A DNA stretch of 64,000 nucleotides from Bathymodiolus brooksi (GCA_963680875.1 OY804580.1:93587353-93651352), one strand, 5' to 3'. Positions 20,544 through 32,528 are shown, counted from the stretch's first letter. Translations and numbers: made by a program. The notes: generated from the sequence alone by a model not told the origin.

Positions 20544-23500
20544 CTGATTTTGGCTATCCTGTTTAGGCTCTTTGGTGTGATTTTGGCTATCCTGTTTAGG
20601 GTCTTTGGTGTTATTTTGGCTATCATGTTTAGGCTCTTTGGTGTTATTTTGGCTATCATGTTTAGGCTCTTTGGTGTTATTTTTGCTATCATGTTTAGGC
20701 TCTTTGGTGTTATTTTGGCTATCATGTTTAGGTTTAGGCTCTTTGGTGTTATTTTGGCTATCATATTTAGGCTCTTTGGTGTTATTTTGGCTATCATGTT
20801 TAGGTTTAGGCTCTTTGGTGTTATTTTGGCTATCATATTTAGGCTCTTTGGTGTTATTTTGGCTCTCATGTTTAGGCTCTTTGGTGTGATTTTGGATATC
20901 ATGTTTAGGCTCTTTGGTGTTATTTTGGCTATCATGTTTAGGCTTAGGCTCTTTGGTGTTCTTTTGGCTATCATATTTAGGCTCTTTGGTGTTATTTTGG
21001 CTATCATGATTAGGCTCTTTGGTGTGATTTTGGCTATCATGTTTAGGCTCTTTGGTGTTATTTTGGCTATCATGTTTAGACCCTTTGGTGTTATTTTGGC
21101 TATGATGTTTAGGTTCTTTGGTGTTATTTTGGCTATCATGTTTAGGCTCTTTGGTGTTATTTTGGCTATCATGTTTAGGCTCTTTGGTGTTATTTTGGCT
21201 ATCATGTTTAGGTTTAGGCTCTTTGGTGTGAACTTGGCTATCATATTTAGGCTCTTTGGTGTTATTTTGGCTATCATGTTTAGGTTTAGGCTCTTTGGTG
21301 TTCTTTTGGCTATCATATTTAGGGTCTTTGGTGTTATTTTGGCTATCATGATTAGGCTCTTTGGTGTGATTTTGGCTATCATGTTTAGGCTCTTTGGTGT
21401 TATTTTGGCTATCATGTTTAGGCTCTTTGGTGTTATTTTGACTATCATGTTTAGGCTCTTTGGTGTTATGTTGGCTATCATGTTTAGGCTCTTTGGTGTT
21501 ATTTTGACTATCATGTTTAGGCTCTTTGGTGTTATTTTGGCTATCATGTTTAGGCTCTTTGGTGTGATTTTGGCTATCATGTTTAGGCTCTTTGGTGTTA
21601 TTTTGGCTATCATGTTTAGGTTTAGGCTCTTTGGTGTTATTTTGGCTATCATGTTTAGGCTCTTTGGTGTTATTGTGGCTATCATGTTTAGGCTCTTTGG
21701 TGTTATTTTGGCTATCATGTTTAGGTTCTTTGGTGTGATTTTGGCTATCATGTTTAGGCTCTTTGGTGTTATTTTGGCTATCATGTTTAGGTTCTTTGGT
21801 GTTATTTTGGCTATCATGTTTAGGCTCTTTGGTGTTATTTTGGCTATCATGTTTAGGCTCTTTGGTGTGATTTTGGCTATGATGTTTAGACTCTTTGGTG
21901 TTATTTTGGCTATCATGTTTAGACTCTTTGGTGTTATTTTGGCAATGATGTTTAGACTCTTTAGTGTTATTTTGGCTATGATGTTTAGGCTCTTTGGTGT
22001 TATTTTGGCTATGATGTTTAGGCTCTTTGGTGTTATTTTGGCTCTCATGTTTAGGCTCTTTGGTGTTATTTTGGCTATCATGTTTAGGCTCTTTGGTGTT
22101 ATTTTGGCTATCATGTTTAGGCTCTTTGGTGTTATTTTGGCTCTCATGTTTAGGCTCTTTGGTGTTATTTTGGCTATGATGTTTAGACTCTTTGGTGTTA
22201 TTTTGGCTATGATGTTTAGGCTCTTTGGTGTTATTTTGGCTATGATGTTTAGGCTCTTTGGTGTTATTTTGGCTATGATGTTTAGGCTCTTTGGTGTGAT
22301 TTTGGCTATGATGTTTAGGCTCTTTGGTGTTATTTTGACTATCATGTTTAGGCTCTTTGGTGTGATTTTGGCTATCATGTTTAGGCTCTTTGGTGTTATT
22401 TTGGCTATCATGTTTAGGTTTAGGCTCTATGGTGTTATTTTGGCTATCATGTTTAGGCTCTTTGGTGTTATTGTGGCTATCATGTTTAGGCTCTTTGGTG
22501 TTATTTTGGCTATCATGTTTAGGTTCTTTGGTGTGATTTTGGCTATCATGTTTAGGCTCTTTGGTGTTATTTTGGCTATCATGTTTAGGTTCTTTGGTGT
22601 TATTTTGGCTATCATATTTAGGCTCTTTGGTGTTATTTTGGCTATGATGTTTAGACTCTTTGGTGTTATTTTGGCTATCATGTTTAGACTCTTTGGTGTT
22701 ATTTTGGCAATGATGTTTAGACTCTTTAGTGTTATTTTGGCTATGATGTTTAGGCTCTTTGGTGTTATTTTGGCTATGATGTTTAGGCTCTTTGGTGTTA
22801 TTTTGGCTCTCATGTTTAGGCTCTTTGGTGTTATTTTGGCTATGATGTTTAGGCTCTTTGGTGTTATTTTGGCTATCATGTTTAGGCTCTTTGGTGTTAT
22901 TTTGGCTCTCATGTTTAGGCTCTTTGGTGTTATTTTGGCTATGAAGTTTAGGCTCTTTGGTGTTATGTTGGCTATCATGTTTAGGCTCTTTGGTGTGATT
23001 TTGGCTAACATGTTTAGGCTCTTTGGTGTGATTTTGGGTATGATGTTTAGGCTCTTTGGTGTGATTTTGGCTATGATGTTTAGGCTCTTTGGTGTGATTT
23101 TGGCTATGATGTTTAGGCTCTTTGGTGTGATTTTGGCTATGATGTTTAGGCTCTTTGGTGTGATTTTGGCTATGATGTTTAGGCTCTTTGGTGTGATTTT
23201 GGCTATGATGTTTAGACTCTTTGGTGTTATTTTGGCTATCATGTTTAGGTTCTTTGGTGTTATTTTGGCTATCATGTTTAGGCTCTTTGGTGTTATTTTG
23301 ACAATCATGTTTAGGCTCTTTGGTGTTATTTTGGCTATCATGTTTAGGCTCTATGGTGTTATATTTGGCTATCATGTTTAGGCTCTTTGGTGTTATTTTG
23401 GCTATCATGTTTAGGCTCTTTGGTGTTATTTTGGCTATCATGTTTAGGCTCTTTGGTGTTATTTTGGCTATCATGTTTAGGCTCTTTGGTGTTATTTTGA

Positions 23501-26327
23501 CTATCATGTTTAGGCTCTTTGGTGTTATTTTGGCTATCATGTTTAGGCTCTTTGGTGTTATTTTGGCTATCATATTTAGGCTCTTTGGTGTTATTTTGGC
23601 TATCATGTTTAGGCTCTTTGGTGTTATTTTGGCTATCATGTTTAGGCTCTTTGGTGTTATTTTGTCTATCATGTTTAGGTTTAGGCTCTTTGGTGTTATT
23701 TTGGCTATCATGTTGAGGCGCTTTGGTGTTATTGTGGCTATCATGTTTAGGCTCTTTGGTGTTATTTTGGCTATCATGTTTAGGCTCTTTGGTGTTATTT
23801 TGGCTATCATGTTTAGGCTCTTTGGTGTTATTTTGGCTATCATGTTTAGGCTCTTTGGTGTTATTTTGGCTATCATGTTTAGGCTCTTTGGTTTTATTTT
23901 GGCTGTCATGTTTAGGCTCTTTGGTGTGATTGTGGCTATCATGTTTAGGCTCTTTGGTGTTATTTTGGCTGTCATGTTTAGGTTTAGGCTCTTTGGTGTG
24001 ATTTTGGCTATCATGTTTAGGCTCTTTGGTGTGATTGTGGCTATCATGTTTAGGCTCTTTGATGTGATTTTGGCTATCATGGTTAGGTTCTTTGGTGTTA
24101 TTTTGGCTATCATGTTTAGGCTCTTTGGTGTTATTTTGGCTATCATGTTTAGGCTCTTTGGTGTTATTTTGACTATCATGTTTAGGCTCTTTGGTGTTAT
24201 TTTGGCTATCATGTTTAGGTTCTTTGATGTGATTTTGGCTATCATGTTTAGGCTCTTTGGTGTTATTTTGACTATCATGTTTAGGCTCTTTGGTGTTATT
24301 TTGGCTATCATGTTTAGGTTCTTTGATGTGATTTTGGCTATCATGTTTAGGCTCTTTGGTGTTATTTTGGCTATCATGTTTAGGCTCTTTGGTGTTATTG
24401 TGGCTATCATGTTTAGGCTCTTTGGTGTTATTTTGGCTATCATGCTTAGGCTCTTTGGTGTTATTTTGGCTATCATGTTTAGGCTCTTTGGTGTTATTTT
24501 GGCTATCATGTTTAGGTTTAGGCTCTTTGGTGTTATTTTGGCTATCATGTTTAGGCTCTTTGGTGTTATTGTGGCTATCATGTTTAGGCTCTTTGGTGTT
24601 ATTTTGGCTATCATGTTTAGGCTCTTTGGTGTTATTTTGGTCATCATGTTTAGGCTCTTTGGTGTTATTTTGGCTATCATGTTTAGGCTCTTTGGTGTTA
24701 TTTTGGCTATCATGTTTAGGCTCTTTGGTGTTATTTTGGCTATCATGTTTAGGCTCTTTGGTTTTATTTTGGCTGTCATGTTTAGGCTCTTTGGTGTGAT
24801 TGTGGCTATCATGTTTAGGCTCTTTGGTGTTATTTTGGCTATCATGTTTAGGCTCTTTGATGTGATTTTGGCTATCATGTTTAGGCTCTTTGGTGTTATT
24901 TTGGCTATCATGTTTAGGTTTAGGCTCTTTGGTGTGATTTTGGCTATCATGTTTAGGCTCTTTGGTGTGATTGTGGCTATCATGTTTAAGCTCTTTGATG
25001 TGATTTTGGCTATCATGGTTAGGTTCTTTGGTGTTATTTTGGCTATCATGTTTAGGCTCTTTGGTGTTATTTTGGCTATCATGTTTAGGCTCTTTGGTGT
25101 TATTTTGACTATCATGTTTAGGCTCTTTGGTGTTATTTTGGCTATCATGTTTAGGCTCTTTGGTTTTATTTTTGCTCTCATGTTTAGGTTCTTTGGTGTG
25201 ATTGTGGCTATCATGTTTAGGCTCTTTGGTGTTATTTTGGCTATCATGTTTAGGCTCTTTGGTGTTATTTTGACTATCATGTTTAGGCTCTTTGGTGTTA
25301 TTTTGGCTATCATGTTTAGGCTCTTTGGTTTTATTGTGGCTATCATGTTTAGGCTCTTTGGTGTGATTGTGGCTATCATGTTTAGGCTCTTTGGTGTGAT
25401 TTTGGCTATCATGTTTAGGCTCTTTGGTTTTATTGTGGCTATCATGTTTAGGCTCTTTGGTGTGATTGTGGCTATCATGTTTAGGCTCTTTGATGTGATT
25501 TTGGCTATCATGGTTAGGTTCTTTGGTGTTATTTTGGCTGTCAAGTTTAGGCTCTTTGGTGTGATTTTGGCTCTCATGTTTAGGCTCTTTGGTGTGATTT
25601 TGGCTATCATGTTTAGGCTCTTTGGTGTTATTTTGGCTATCATGTTTAGGTTCTTTGGTGTGATTGTGGCTATCATGTTTAGGCTCTTTGATGTGATTTT
25701 GGCTATCATGGTTAGGTTCTTTGGTGTTATTTTGGCTGTCAAGTTTAGGCTCTTTGGTGTGATTTTGGCTATCATGTTTAGGCTCTTTGGTGTTATTGTG
25801 GCTATCATGTTTAGGCTCTTTGGTGTTATTTTGGCTATCATGTTGAGGTTCTTTGGTGTTATTTTGGCTATCATGTTTAGGCTCTTTGGTGTTATTTTGG
25901 CTATCATGTTTAGGCTCTTTGGTGTTATTGTGGCTATCATGTTTAGGCTCTTTGGTGTTATTTTGGCTATCATGTTTAGGCTCTTTGGTGTTATTTTGAC
26001 TATCATGTTTAGGCTCTTTGGTGTTATTTTGGCTATCATGTTTAGGCTCTTTGGTGTTATTGTGGCTATCATGTTTAGGCTCTTTGGTGTTATTTTGGCT
26101 ATCATGTTTAGGCTCTTTGGTGTTATTTTGGCTATCATGTTTAGGTTCTTTGATGTGATTTTGGCTATCATGTTTAGGCTCTTTGGTGTTATTTTTGGGT
26201 ATCATGTTTAAGCTCTTTGGTGTGATTTTGGCTATCATGTTTAGGCTCTTTGGTGTTATTTTGGCTATCATGTTTAGGTTCTTTGGTGTTATTTTGGCTA
26301 TTCATGTTTAGGCTCTTTGGTGTTATT
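20544..26327. repeat. 5.8-kb minisatellite of a 33-bp unit, roughly 170 copies
   Basis: The unit is ATGTTTAGGCTCTTTGGT followed by GTTATTTTGGCTATC. Some copies carry a 6-bp insertion giving TTTAGGTTTAGG (39 bp). Because 33 and 39 are multiples of three, four frames stay open for long stretches: plus-strand MFRLFGVILAI repeats (20550-23381, 23320-26211), and minus-strand MIAKITPKSLN and HDSQNNTKEPK repeats (20484-26171, 23359-26271). Frame continuity breaks only at single-base insertions near 23362, 26193 and 26301. Longer blocks are themselves duplicated. The minus-strand frame continues past the array into NQLYHLCMREENLSF before stopping, with no recognised domain. I see no promoter or clear splice sites at either edge, so I annotate it as a minisatellite, while a spliced or repeat-protein exon cannot be excluded. 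Confidence 0.95.
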
Positions 26328-26378
26328 GCTCCCAAGCACTTTCCAATATATCGAAATCGAGTCTAGCTAATGAAAGGG

Positions 26379-26750
26379 GTTCCATAAACGCGTCGTGCGC
26401 ACTAATTTGATATCCTAAGAGATTATTACATGACATTTTCCATATCGGCCCTGATATCAGCCCGAGACTCCCATATCAAGCCCGACAGCGAGGGCTGATA
26501 TGGAAAATGTCATGTAATGATCTCTTATTATATTGGACATGCAAAAATGAACATAAATTGCAACAAAATATGTGATAAAAATAGTTACATATTACAGAAA
26601 TTTAAGTTTTCGACAAAAAGTAAATGAAATCAATTGTGAACTTGTGATATTCTGATGAACGTGACTATCTTAGCTTCATGTAGGAAACACTCTAGATCTC
26701 ATGCCCGTTGTTTTATATAATAAAAACGTTTATCACATATTTTGTTGCAA
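26379..26750. mobile_element. Nested inverted repeats next to the 33-bp array
   Basis: A strong hairpin at 26416-26527 has arms TAAGAGATTATTACATGACA and its reverse complement enclosing two CAGCCCGA-type motifs. Further out, GCAACAAAATATGTGATAAA (about 26558-26577) pairs with TTTATCACATATTTTGTTGC (about 26729-26748). TTCCATAAACGCGTCGTGCG at 26381 resembles an arm of the foldback at 6.5 kb. This is probably two or more MITEs. Confidence 0.75.
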
Positions 26751-26754
26751 TATG

Positions 26755-27270
26755 TTTTCAGTGCACTTTTTATATCTACTCAATTCGATTACCAAATGTT
26801 GTAAAATATGGATAAATGGTTCAAAGATATACTTCCAGACAAAGATCCATACCATAATCGCGGGAGGGACCAAATGAGGAAAAAAAGGGGGGGGGGGTCC
26901 GGAATTCGAGTGCCTGTGGTCAAATGTATTATGACAGTGAATATGTACATGACATGTGATAAAACCAACCGAGGTCATGATCATCTTATATTATGGATGG
27001 ATCGTTTAAAAAAAATTTGCTTACCACCTTGAAAATTGTTTGCCTGCATACATCCATAATATGTTATCAAATGATAAATAATGAATGTAATCAATGAAGA
27101 AATTCATCCCGGTGATTTTATCTTGATATTTTCTGCAAACAAAACATAAGTGGAAGAAATGTTCCTCTCTAAGAGGAAGATATTTCACATTTACACGCAT
27201 GCGTGAAAAAGAGTACACCAAACATAAAGGAGGAAATGCAAGTACAATTAAATAGACAAGTAAGAGGTTT
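26755..27270. other. Unassigned, AT-rich
   Basis: Nothing recognisable apart from a G run at 26885-26897. The ORF at 26808-27032 has no supporting features. Confidence 0.5.
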
Positions 27271-27275
27271 CCGAA

Positions 27276-27396
27276 TTTATGGTGTTTAACGCCACTTTCA
27301 ACATTATTTCAGTTTTAAATATCGTGGCGGTCAGTTTTATTGGTGGAGGGAACCGGAGTACCCGGAGAAAACACCCGATCTGTCGCAAGTCACTGA
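27276..27396 (-). repeat. SINE type A, 3' half
   Basis: The plus strand shows TTATGGTGTTTAACGCCACT, then CGTGGCGGTCAGTTTTATTG and GTCGCAAGTCACTG. The head is missing. Confidence 0.85.
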
Positions 27397-27555
27397 AAAG
27401 TAATATAATTATAATACCATGCTCTACATGTGTATACAATACTTTAAGATAACAGGTTTATGGTTTAGTTTATGGTGTTTATATCAATATATTCACGCAT
27501 GTGATTTTTCACTTTTAAATCGACATTGTGTACAGATCAAAGTTTGAAATTGATA

Positions 27556-28825
27556 TAATATGAGACAGGCAACCTGTTTGAAGGACGAAGTCCTAAAATT
27601 TCAATAATACGATGATCCGTACACGTTAGCCTCACCGCCACCGGACGCAATTACGAACAATTTCGATGATATTGACCGTGGCATTTGATAATAATTTATA
27701 AATTTGACCAAATTGATGAAGCTGATTGCATGTTCATATTTCAGATTAAACACCAATATTCCTTTTGAATCATTGCCCATATATATTATTCAATGCATTG
27801 TTACGGGTTTTAACTTGGAACAGATTTTCATGACCCCGTTCTAGTCACTCTGTGACCCGGACACAATTTCGAACGACATCATAATAACCTTTCTAGTGTA
27901 AATTATCTAATGACAACTGTTAAGATTGAAAGAGCATTCATTCATTTACGTTCACATATCTATTTGTATATAATACACATGACATAAAAACCTTTCCTTT
28001 ATTCATCCCATAACTGTGTGCTAGTTTGCATTCGGAATTCCTTGGACTCTTTAAGGTACATCACGGATTTTGACATTTTGAGATAGATCAAGGTAAGGAA
28101 AATGTATTATATTGACTGTTTTTGTTTTAATTTCAATGTGTTCTACATATGCATAGAACCAGGAGATCATATTCTTTCCAATTACAGGCATAAGATAACA
28201 AAATATGCGAACCTCAATGAATTTTAGCGATAGATTCCAAGTGCAATTGTCGATCGTTTTCTGTTTACAAATATGAAAACCCGTCGTCTGCAACATTCAA
28301 CAACTGCGCATGAATAATTTTCTCCCAAAACTCGAGTAATTTAGCGGGGTATCTATTTATAAAAGCATTTTTTTAATTCATGTTTTGAAGGAACAATTAG
28401 GGGGCATTCTTTTTATTTCGTTCGTAATTGCGTCCGTTGAGGCTATTATCTTTTATTTTGAATGAATTGTGTAGCCGATTTGTTATGGCGTTCATTTTAC
28501 CTACGCCGCTCTTCCATCGGTAAACTGACGAGTTCTGTCCCCTGGTTCGTACCTCGGCTAGATTGAGACAGATTGAGTCAGTCTATTCCATCGGAAGTTT
28601 CGTAGAAAGAGATTTTTTTATTAGAATTTTATTTAAAGTTTATTTCGATTTTGCATAGAGTAAATAATCAAAGAATTGAGAATTTTTCATTGAAATAGAT
28701 TTCTTTTGCGTTTCTAAATTATCAATTGATCTATTTTTTAAACTTCCGGTGAGCAGATTTTTAGCTATCAATATAGAAGGAAAAATTGGACAGCTTACCG
28801 TTAGAAGGACTTCGTCCTTTATTAG
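27556..28825. mobile_element. R-family element, copy R1 (with inner TA element)
   Basis: Begins AATATGAGACAGGCAACCTG and TTGAAGGACGAAGTCCTAA, and ends CAGCTTACCGTTAGAAGGAC and TTCGTCCTTTATTAG. Both ends carry the palindrome AGGACGAAGTCCT or its complement. Inside, a separate TA-flanked element occupies 27629-28443, recognised because copy R4 lacks it. A reverse-strand ORF at 28051-28296 lies in that inner element. The superfamily is unknown. Confidence 0.85.
27629..28443 (-). mobile_element. Inner TA-flanked element in R1
   Basis: Starts GCCTCACC and ends GTTGAGGC, flanked by TA on both sides (27627-27628, 28444-28445). It has subterminal inverted repeats around GGACGCAATTACGAACAA and TTCGTAATTGCGTCCG. 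The left end carries an extra CCGCCA insertion. A minus-strand ORF begins MLQTTGFHICKQKT and is truncated by a small deletion relative to the R5 copy. TA duplication suggests a Tc1/mariner-like or similar mover, but no transposase motif is visible. Confidence 0.75.
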
Positions 28826-28826
28826 T

Positions 28827-29914
28827 CTAATATGAGACAGGCAACCTGTTTGAAGGACGAAGTCCTAAGATTTCAATAATACGATGATCCGTACACGTTA
28901 GCCTCACCGGACGCAATTACGAACAATATCGATGATATTGACATTTGATAATAAATTTGACCAAATTGATGAAGCTGATTGCATGTTCATATTTCAGATT
29001 AAACACCAATATTCCTTTTGAATCATAGCCCATATATATATTATTCAATGCATTGTTACGGGTTTTAAACAGATTTTCATGACCCCGTTCTAGTCACTCT
29101 GTGACCTAGATCCGGACACAATTTCGAACGACATCATAATAACCTTTCTAGTGTAAATTATTTAATGACAACTGTTAAAATTGAAAGAGCATTCATTCAT
29201 TTACGTTCACATATCTATTTGTATATAATACACATGACATAAAAACCTTTCCTTTATTCATCCCATAAATGTGTGCCAGTTTGCATTCGGAATTCCTTGG
29301 ACTCTTCAATGAATAAGGTACATCATGGATTTTGACATTTTGGGATAGATCAAGGTAAGGAAAATGCATTATATTGACTGTTTTTGTTTTAATTTCAATG
29401 TGTTCTACATATGCATAGAACCAGGAGATCATATTCTTTCCAATTAGAGGCATAAGATAACAACTGCGCATGAATAATTTTCTCCCAAAACACGAGTAAT
29501 TTAGCGGGGTATCTATTTATAAAAACATTTTTTTAATTCATGTTTCGAAGGAACAATTAGGGGACATACTTCTTATTTCGTTCGTAATTGCGTCCGGTGA
29601 GGCTATTATCTTTTATTTTGAATGAATTGTGTAGCCGATTTGTTATGGCGTTCAATTTACCTACGCCGCTCTTCCATCGGTAAACTGACGAGTTCTGTCC
29701 CCTGGCTCGTACCTCGGCTAGATTGAGTCAGTCTATTCCATCAGGAGTTTCGTGAAAGAGATTTTTTTATTAGAATTTTATTTCAAGTTTATTTCGATTT
29801 TGCATAGAGTAAATAATCAAAGAATTGAGAATTTTTCATTGAAATAGATTTCTTTTGCGTTTCTAAATTATCAATTGATCAATTTTTGAAACTTCCGGTG
29901 AGCAGATTTTTAGC
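28827..29914. mobile_element. R-family element, copy R2, 3'-truncated
   Basis: Starts again with TAATATGAGACAGGCAACCT directly after R1, so R1 and R2 are in tandem. It runs to ACTTCCGGTGAGCAGATTTT and then lacks the CGTCCTTTATTAG end. Its inner TA element is at 28901-29603. Confidence 0.85.
28901..29603 (-). mobile_element. Inner TA-flanked element in R2
   Basis: GCCTCACCGGACGCAATTAC at the left and GTAATTGCGTCCGGTGAGGC at the right are perfect inverted repeats, with TA at 28899-28900 and 29604-29605. It is about 110 bp shorter than the R1 and R5 copies because the segment encoding the start of the reverse ORF is deleted. The remaining ORF is 29193-29471. Confidence 0.8.
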
Positions 29915-29920
29915 AGCTTT

Positions 29921-30076
29921 ATGAAACCGGAAGAGAGGCCATATTTATTTCAAGAAGCCTTGTGCCTGAGATATTTTTGTATCGCTGAATTGAACATGAT
30001 CTGGTGAAATTATTGACTTGAAATTCAGTAGTTGGATTTAAATTAGGATTTTATATTTATTTATATCACAATTGGT
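29921..30076 (+). other. Possible 5' exon ending in a consensus splice donor
   Basis: An ATG at 29921 opens a 28-codon frame (MKPEERPYLFQEALCLRYFC...), and the sequence reaches CACAATTGGTAAGT, a good donor. A strong acceptor with a short coding-like tail lies at 31598 on the same strand. The assignment rests only on splice consensus, and the frame stops before the donor, so this would be mainly untranslated leader. Confidence 0.2.
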
Positions 30077-30079
30077 AAG

Positions 30080-31590
30080 TTTCGGTGTAAAATCAGTTAA
30101 AAATTCTACATGGAAGTTCGTCTTCATTGATCAACGCATATTGTGGTATAGCGGGCAATTTGAGGCTATAGAAAAAAAAATAAAGGTGTCATTACAAGGA
30201 CTTTAAAATGACCCATTGCTTAATTTATTATATAATTCAGATGTTTTAACATTGTTTTATTTGATTATTATTTTTTAGAATGAAAATAATGCTTAAATTG
30301 CATTTGTTTACAAACCAACATGTCGCATGACTCACAATGCTTCTGGTTAAAAATAGCCACAATTTTTGGTTGAAAGGTTAATGATATGCATATATGTATA
30401 TATCCATATCACCAATAACACTTGGTCATTAGCTGCCTGTAATATCACTCATAGTCCAAATAACTCCAGGAAGCTATAATTTTCATTAGCAATTTTTAGA
30501 TCAGCTTCCTCCTGTTAATACAGAAATTAATGCGACCTACATGTAAAAAATACAAATCTCTGGATTGCTGGAAGATTCATTATTTTGACTAAAAATAACA
30601 CTATGATCATGGAAAAAAGGAATATAACAATGCAGATCAAAGAGATGGCTAACTTCATCATGTATGTACTTGTAGAATAAGTTTTCTCAGATAGCTACAT
30701 GTATTTTGATTTAAACTTGAATGCAATAATTATAAAACTGCATGATGAAGCCATCTATATATATTCCTTTTAGCATCCTCCCCTGGTGTCTTCTGCTGAA
30801 GGGCAACCGATGTGCTTGCCTTTCTGCTTTAGACACAGGGAGGATATAAATGGCTCATACCTGTACCTCAAAATTAAGGGTTGACTATCATCCTTTTAGC
30901 ACCGTCACCTGGTGTCTCCTGCAGAAAGGTTAGCATTGTGTTTGCCTCTCTGTTTCAGACACGGGTAGGATACAAATAGTCGGCTCTATCTATTTATTTA
31001 TCATCATATTTATGTGATACATATATCATAGCTGGATGTATTAAAACATATCAACCACACTGAGCATATAAATGACATGTTATAAGTACCTGTATATGTA
31101 ATTGTATCTTTGTCTTTGTTAAACATATATGTTATGTTTTAAATAATTATATATGTGAATATTCATGCCCCTCGTGGGCCTATATTTGGTAAATAAAGTA
31201 CCCTCTTCTTTTATACATGTATACATATCGAAACGACAATGCATGAGAGATACAGGATCAGATGAGTGTCAAATTCTGTTACTCCTCTATTGATATCAAC
31301 ATGTAGTGTTCTACATGCAAGACAAAACAGCAATATATATACCTTAGTACTACATAGAGTAACTACAGAGTTTGTGATTTGACTGAGAAAGTGATGTACA
31401 GTATCAAATGAGGGAGGTACAATCAAATAACCGGTATATATCTTTAATAAAATAGAGAATTCTTTTAACATATAACATAAGTTTGCCTTAAAATACTGGT
31501 AGTGGTACCTCTTTTGAGACATCATCTATTTTTTTTAAATGTCATATTATTTTAGAATTTCTGTTATCAAGTACTATAATGTTATTTTTT
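30080..31590. other. Unassigned DNA with one tandem duplication
   Basis: At about 30776-30985 a unit of about 116 bp beginning CCTTTTAGCA and containing CCTGGTGTCTTCTGC is present twice, the second copy from 30892 with CCTGGTGTCTCCTGC. The minus-strand ORF at 31211-31525 has no recognised motif. Nothing else is supported. Confidence 0.55.
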
Positions 31591-31597
31591 GTTACAG

Positions 31598-31665
31598 CTG
31601 ATGGATTCCAGAATGGTTGTCAGGAACTTGGTAGCAAATACAACATGAACTGGATGTTGGCTTAG
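31598..31665 (+). CDS. Possible terminal exon, unknown gene
   Basis: The acceptor ATTTTTTGTTACAG is followed by a frame encoding DGFQNGCQELGSKYN and ending MNWMLA-stop at 31663-31665. A candidate polyadenylation signal, AATAAA, lies at about 32052. The peptide looks protein-like, but it is only 21 codons and no upstream coding exon was identified with confidence. Confidence 0.25.
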
Positions 31666-32525
31666 AAGTCTTTCAGATGACAGATCAAATTCCAACATAG
31701 GAGGACCATTGCTATGACTAATTTTTACGCTTTTTAAGCTTTCATTTCAAGTCATCAAAGACTTCATCCTAAATTTTATGTTGTTGAGTATTTGGGTTTT
31801 TTTGGGGGGGGGGGGGGGAGGGGGGGGGGGGGGGAGAAGGGGTGAAAGGATTTTTTTTCAGCTGAAAATAGACAACTTTTCATGTGACATGAGTAATTAG
31901 TTAATTTTTTATAAATTTAACAGGAACCTTATTCATCGGAATACGTTAGCTGAGATCTGGAAGGGAGGTTTTTTTTTAATTTAAAATTAATTTATTGAGA
32001 CATTACATGATTTTGGAGGAAGTTTCCTTGTACAAATACTTTAACTAAATCAATAAAAAAAATTGAGGTTATTTGATTATCATTTTGTTTTAAAAACCTT
32101 TTCTTTTATTAAATATTAAAAACAGGGATTTTATCTGTATTAATAATTTTACATTGTTTATGACATCACATACATGTACATGTAGTAGAAATAACCATAT
32201 GCAACTTATTTGAAGACATTTTCATAGTTCAAAGATGTAGGATAAAAGACTGTTATTATGGATTAAGACTCAGATTTTCTAATAAAAAAGTGATTTTGAA
32301 ATTTTGTCTATGTTTATTATATTTTATTGACATATCAGTATCAGCTGAGAGTAAGAGTATAAAAAAGAAAATAAGTTATCAAGCAATTGACAACAAAGTT
32401 GATGAACTAAATTAAAAATAATGACTTTGCAATCTACATTTGTATTAATAACTACCATCCAGTTTGGTGACCAACATCATACTTACTGAATATTGATTGA
32501 ATGAATTACATGTATTTTCTGATAT
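31666..32525. other. Unassigned AT-rich DNA with long G run
   Basis: Contains a 35-bp G-rich tract at about 31803-31840 and T-rich runs. AATAAA motifs near 32052 and 32282 could serve the possible exon upstream. No gene is supported. Confidence 0.5.
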
Positions 32526-32528
32526 ATT

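Noticed and set aside
20484..26171. 1895-codon minus-strand ORF as a giant repeat protein gene
   Set aside because: It changes reading register inside the array at a single-base insertion, starts at an arbitrary ATG of a unit, and has no flanking exon or promoter evidence. Kept as a minisatellite with the coding idea listed as a finding.
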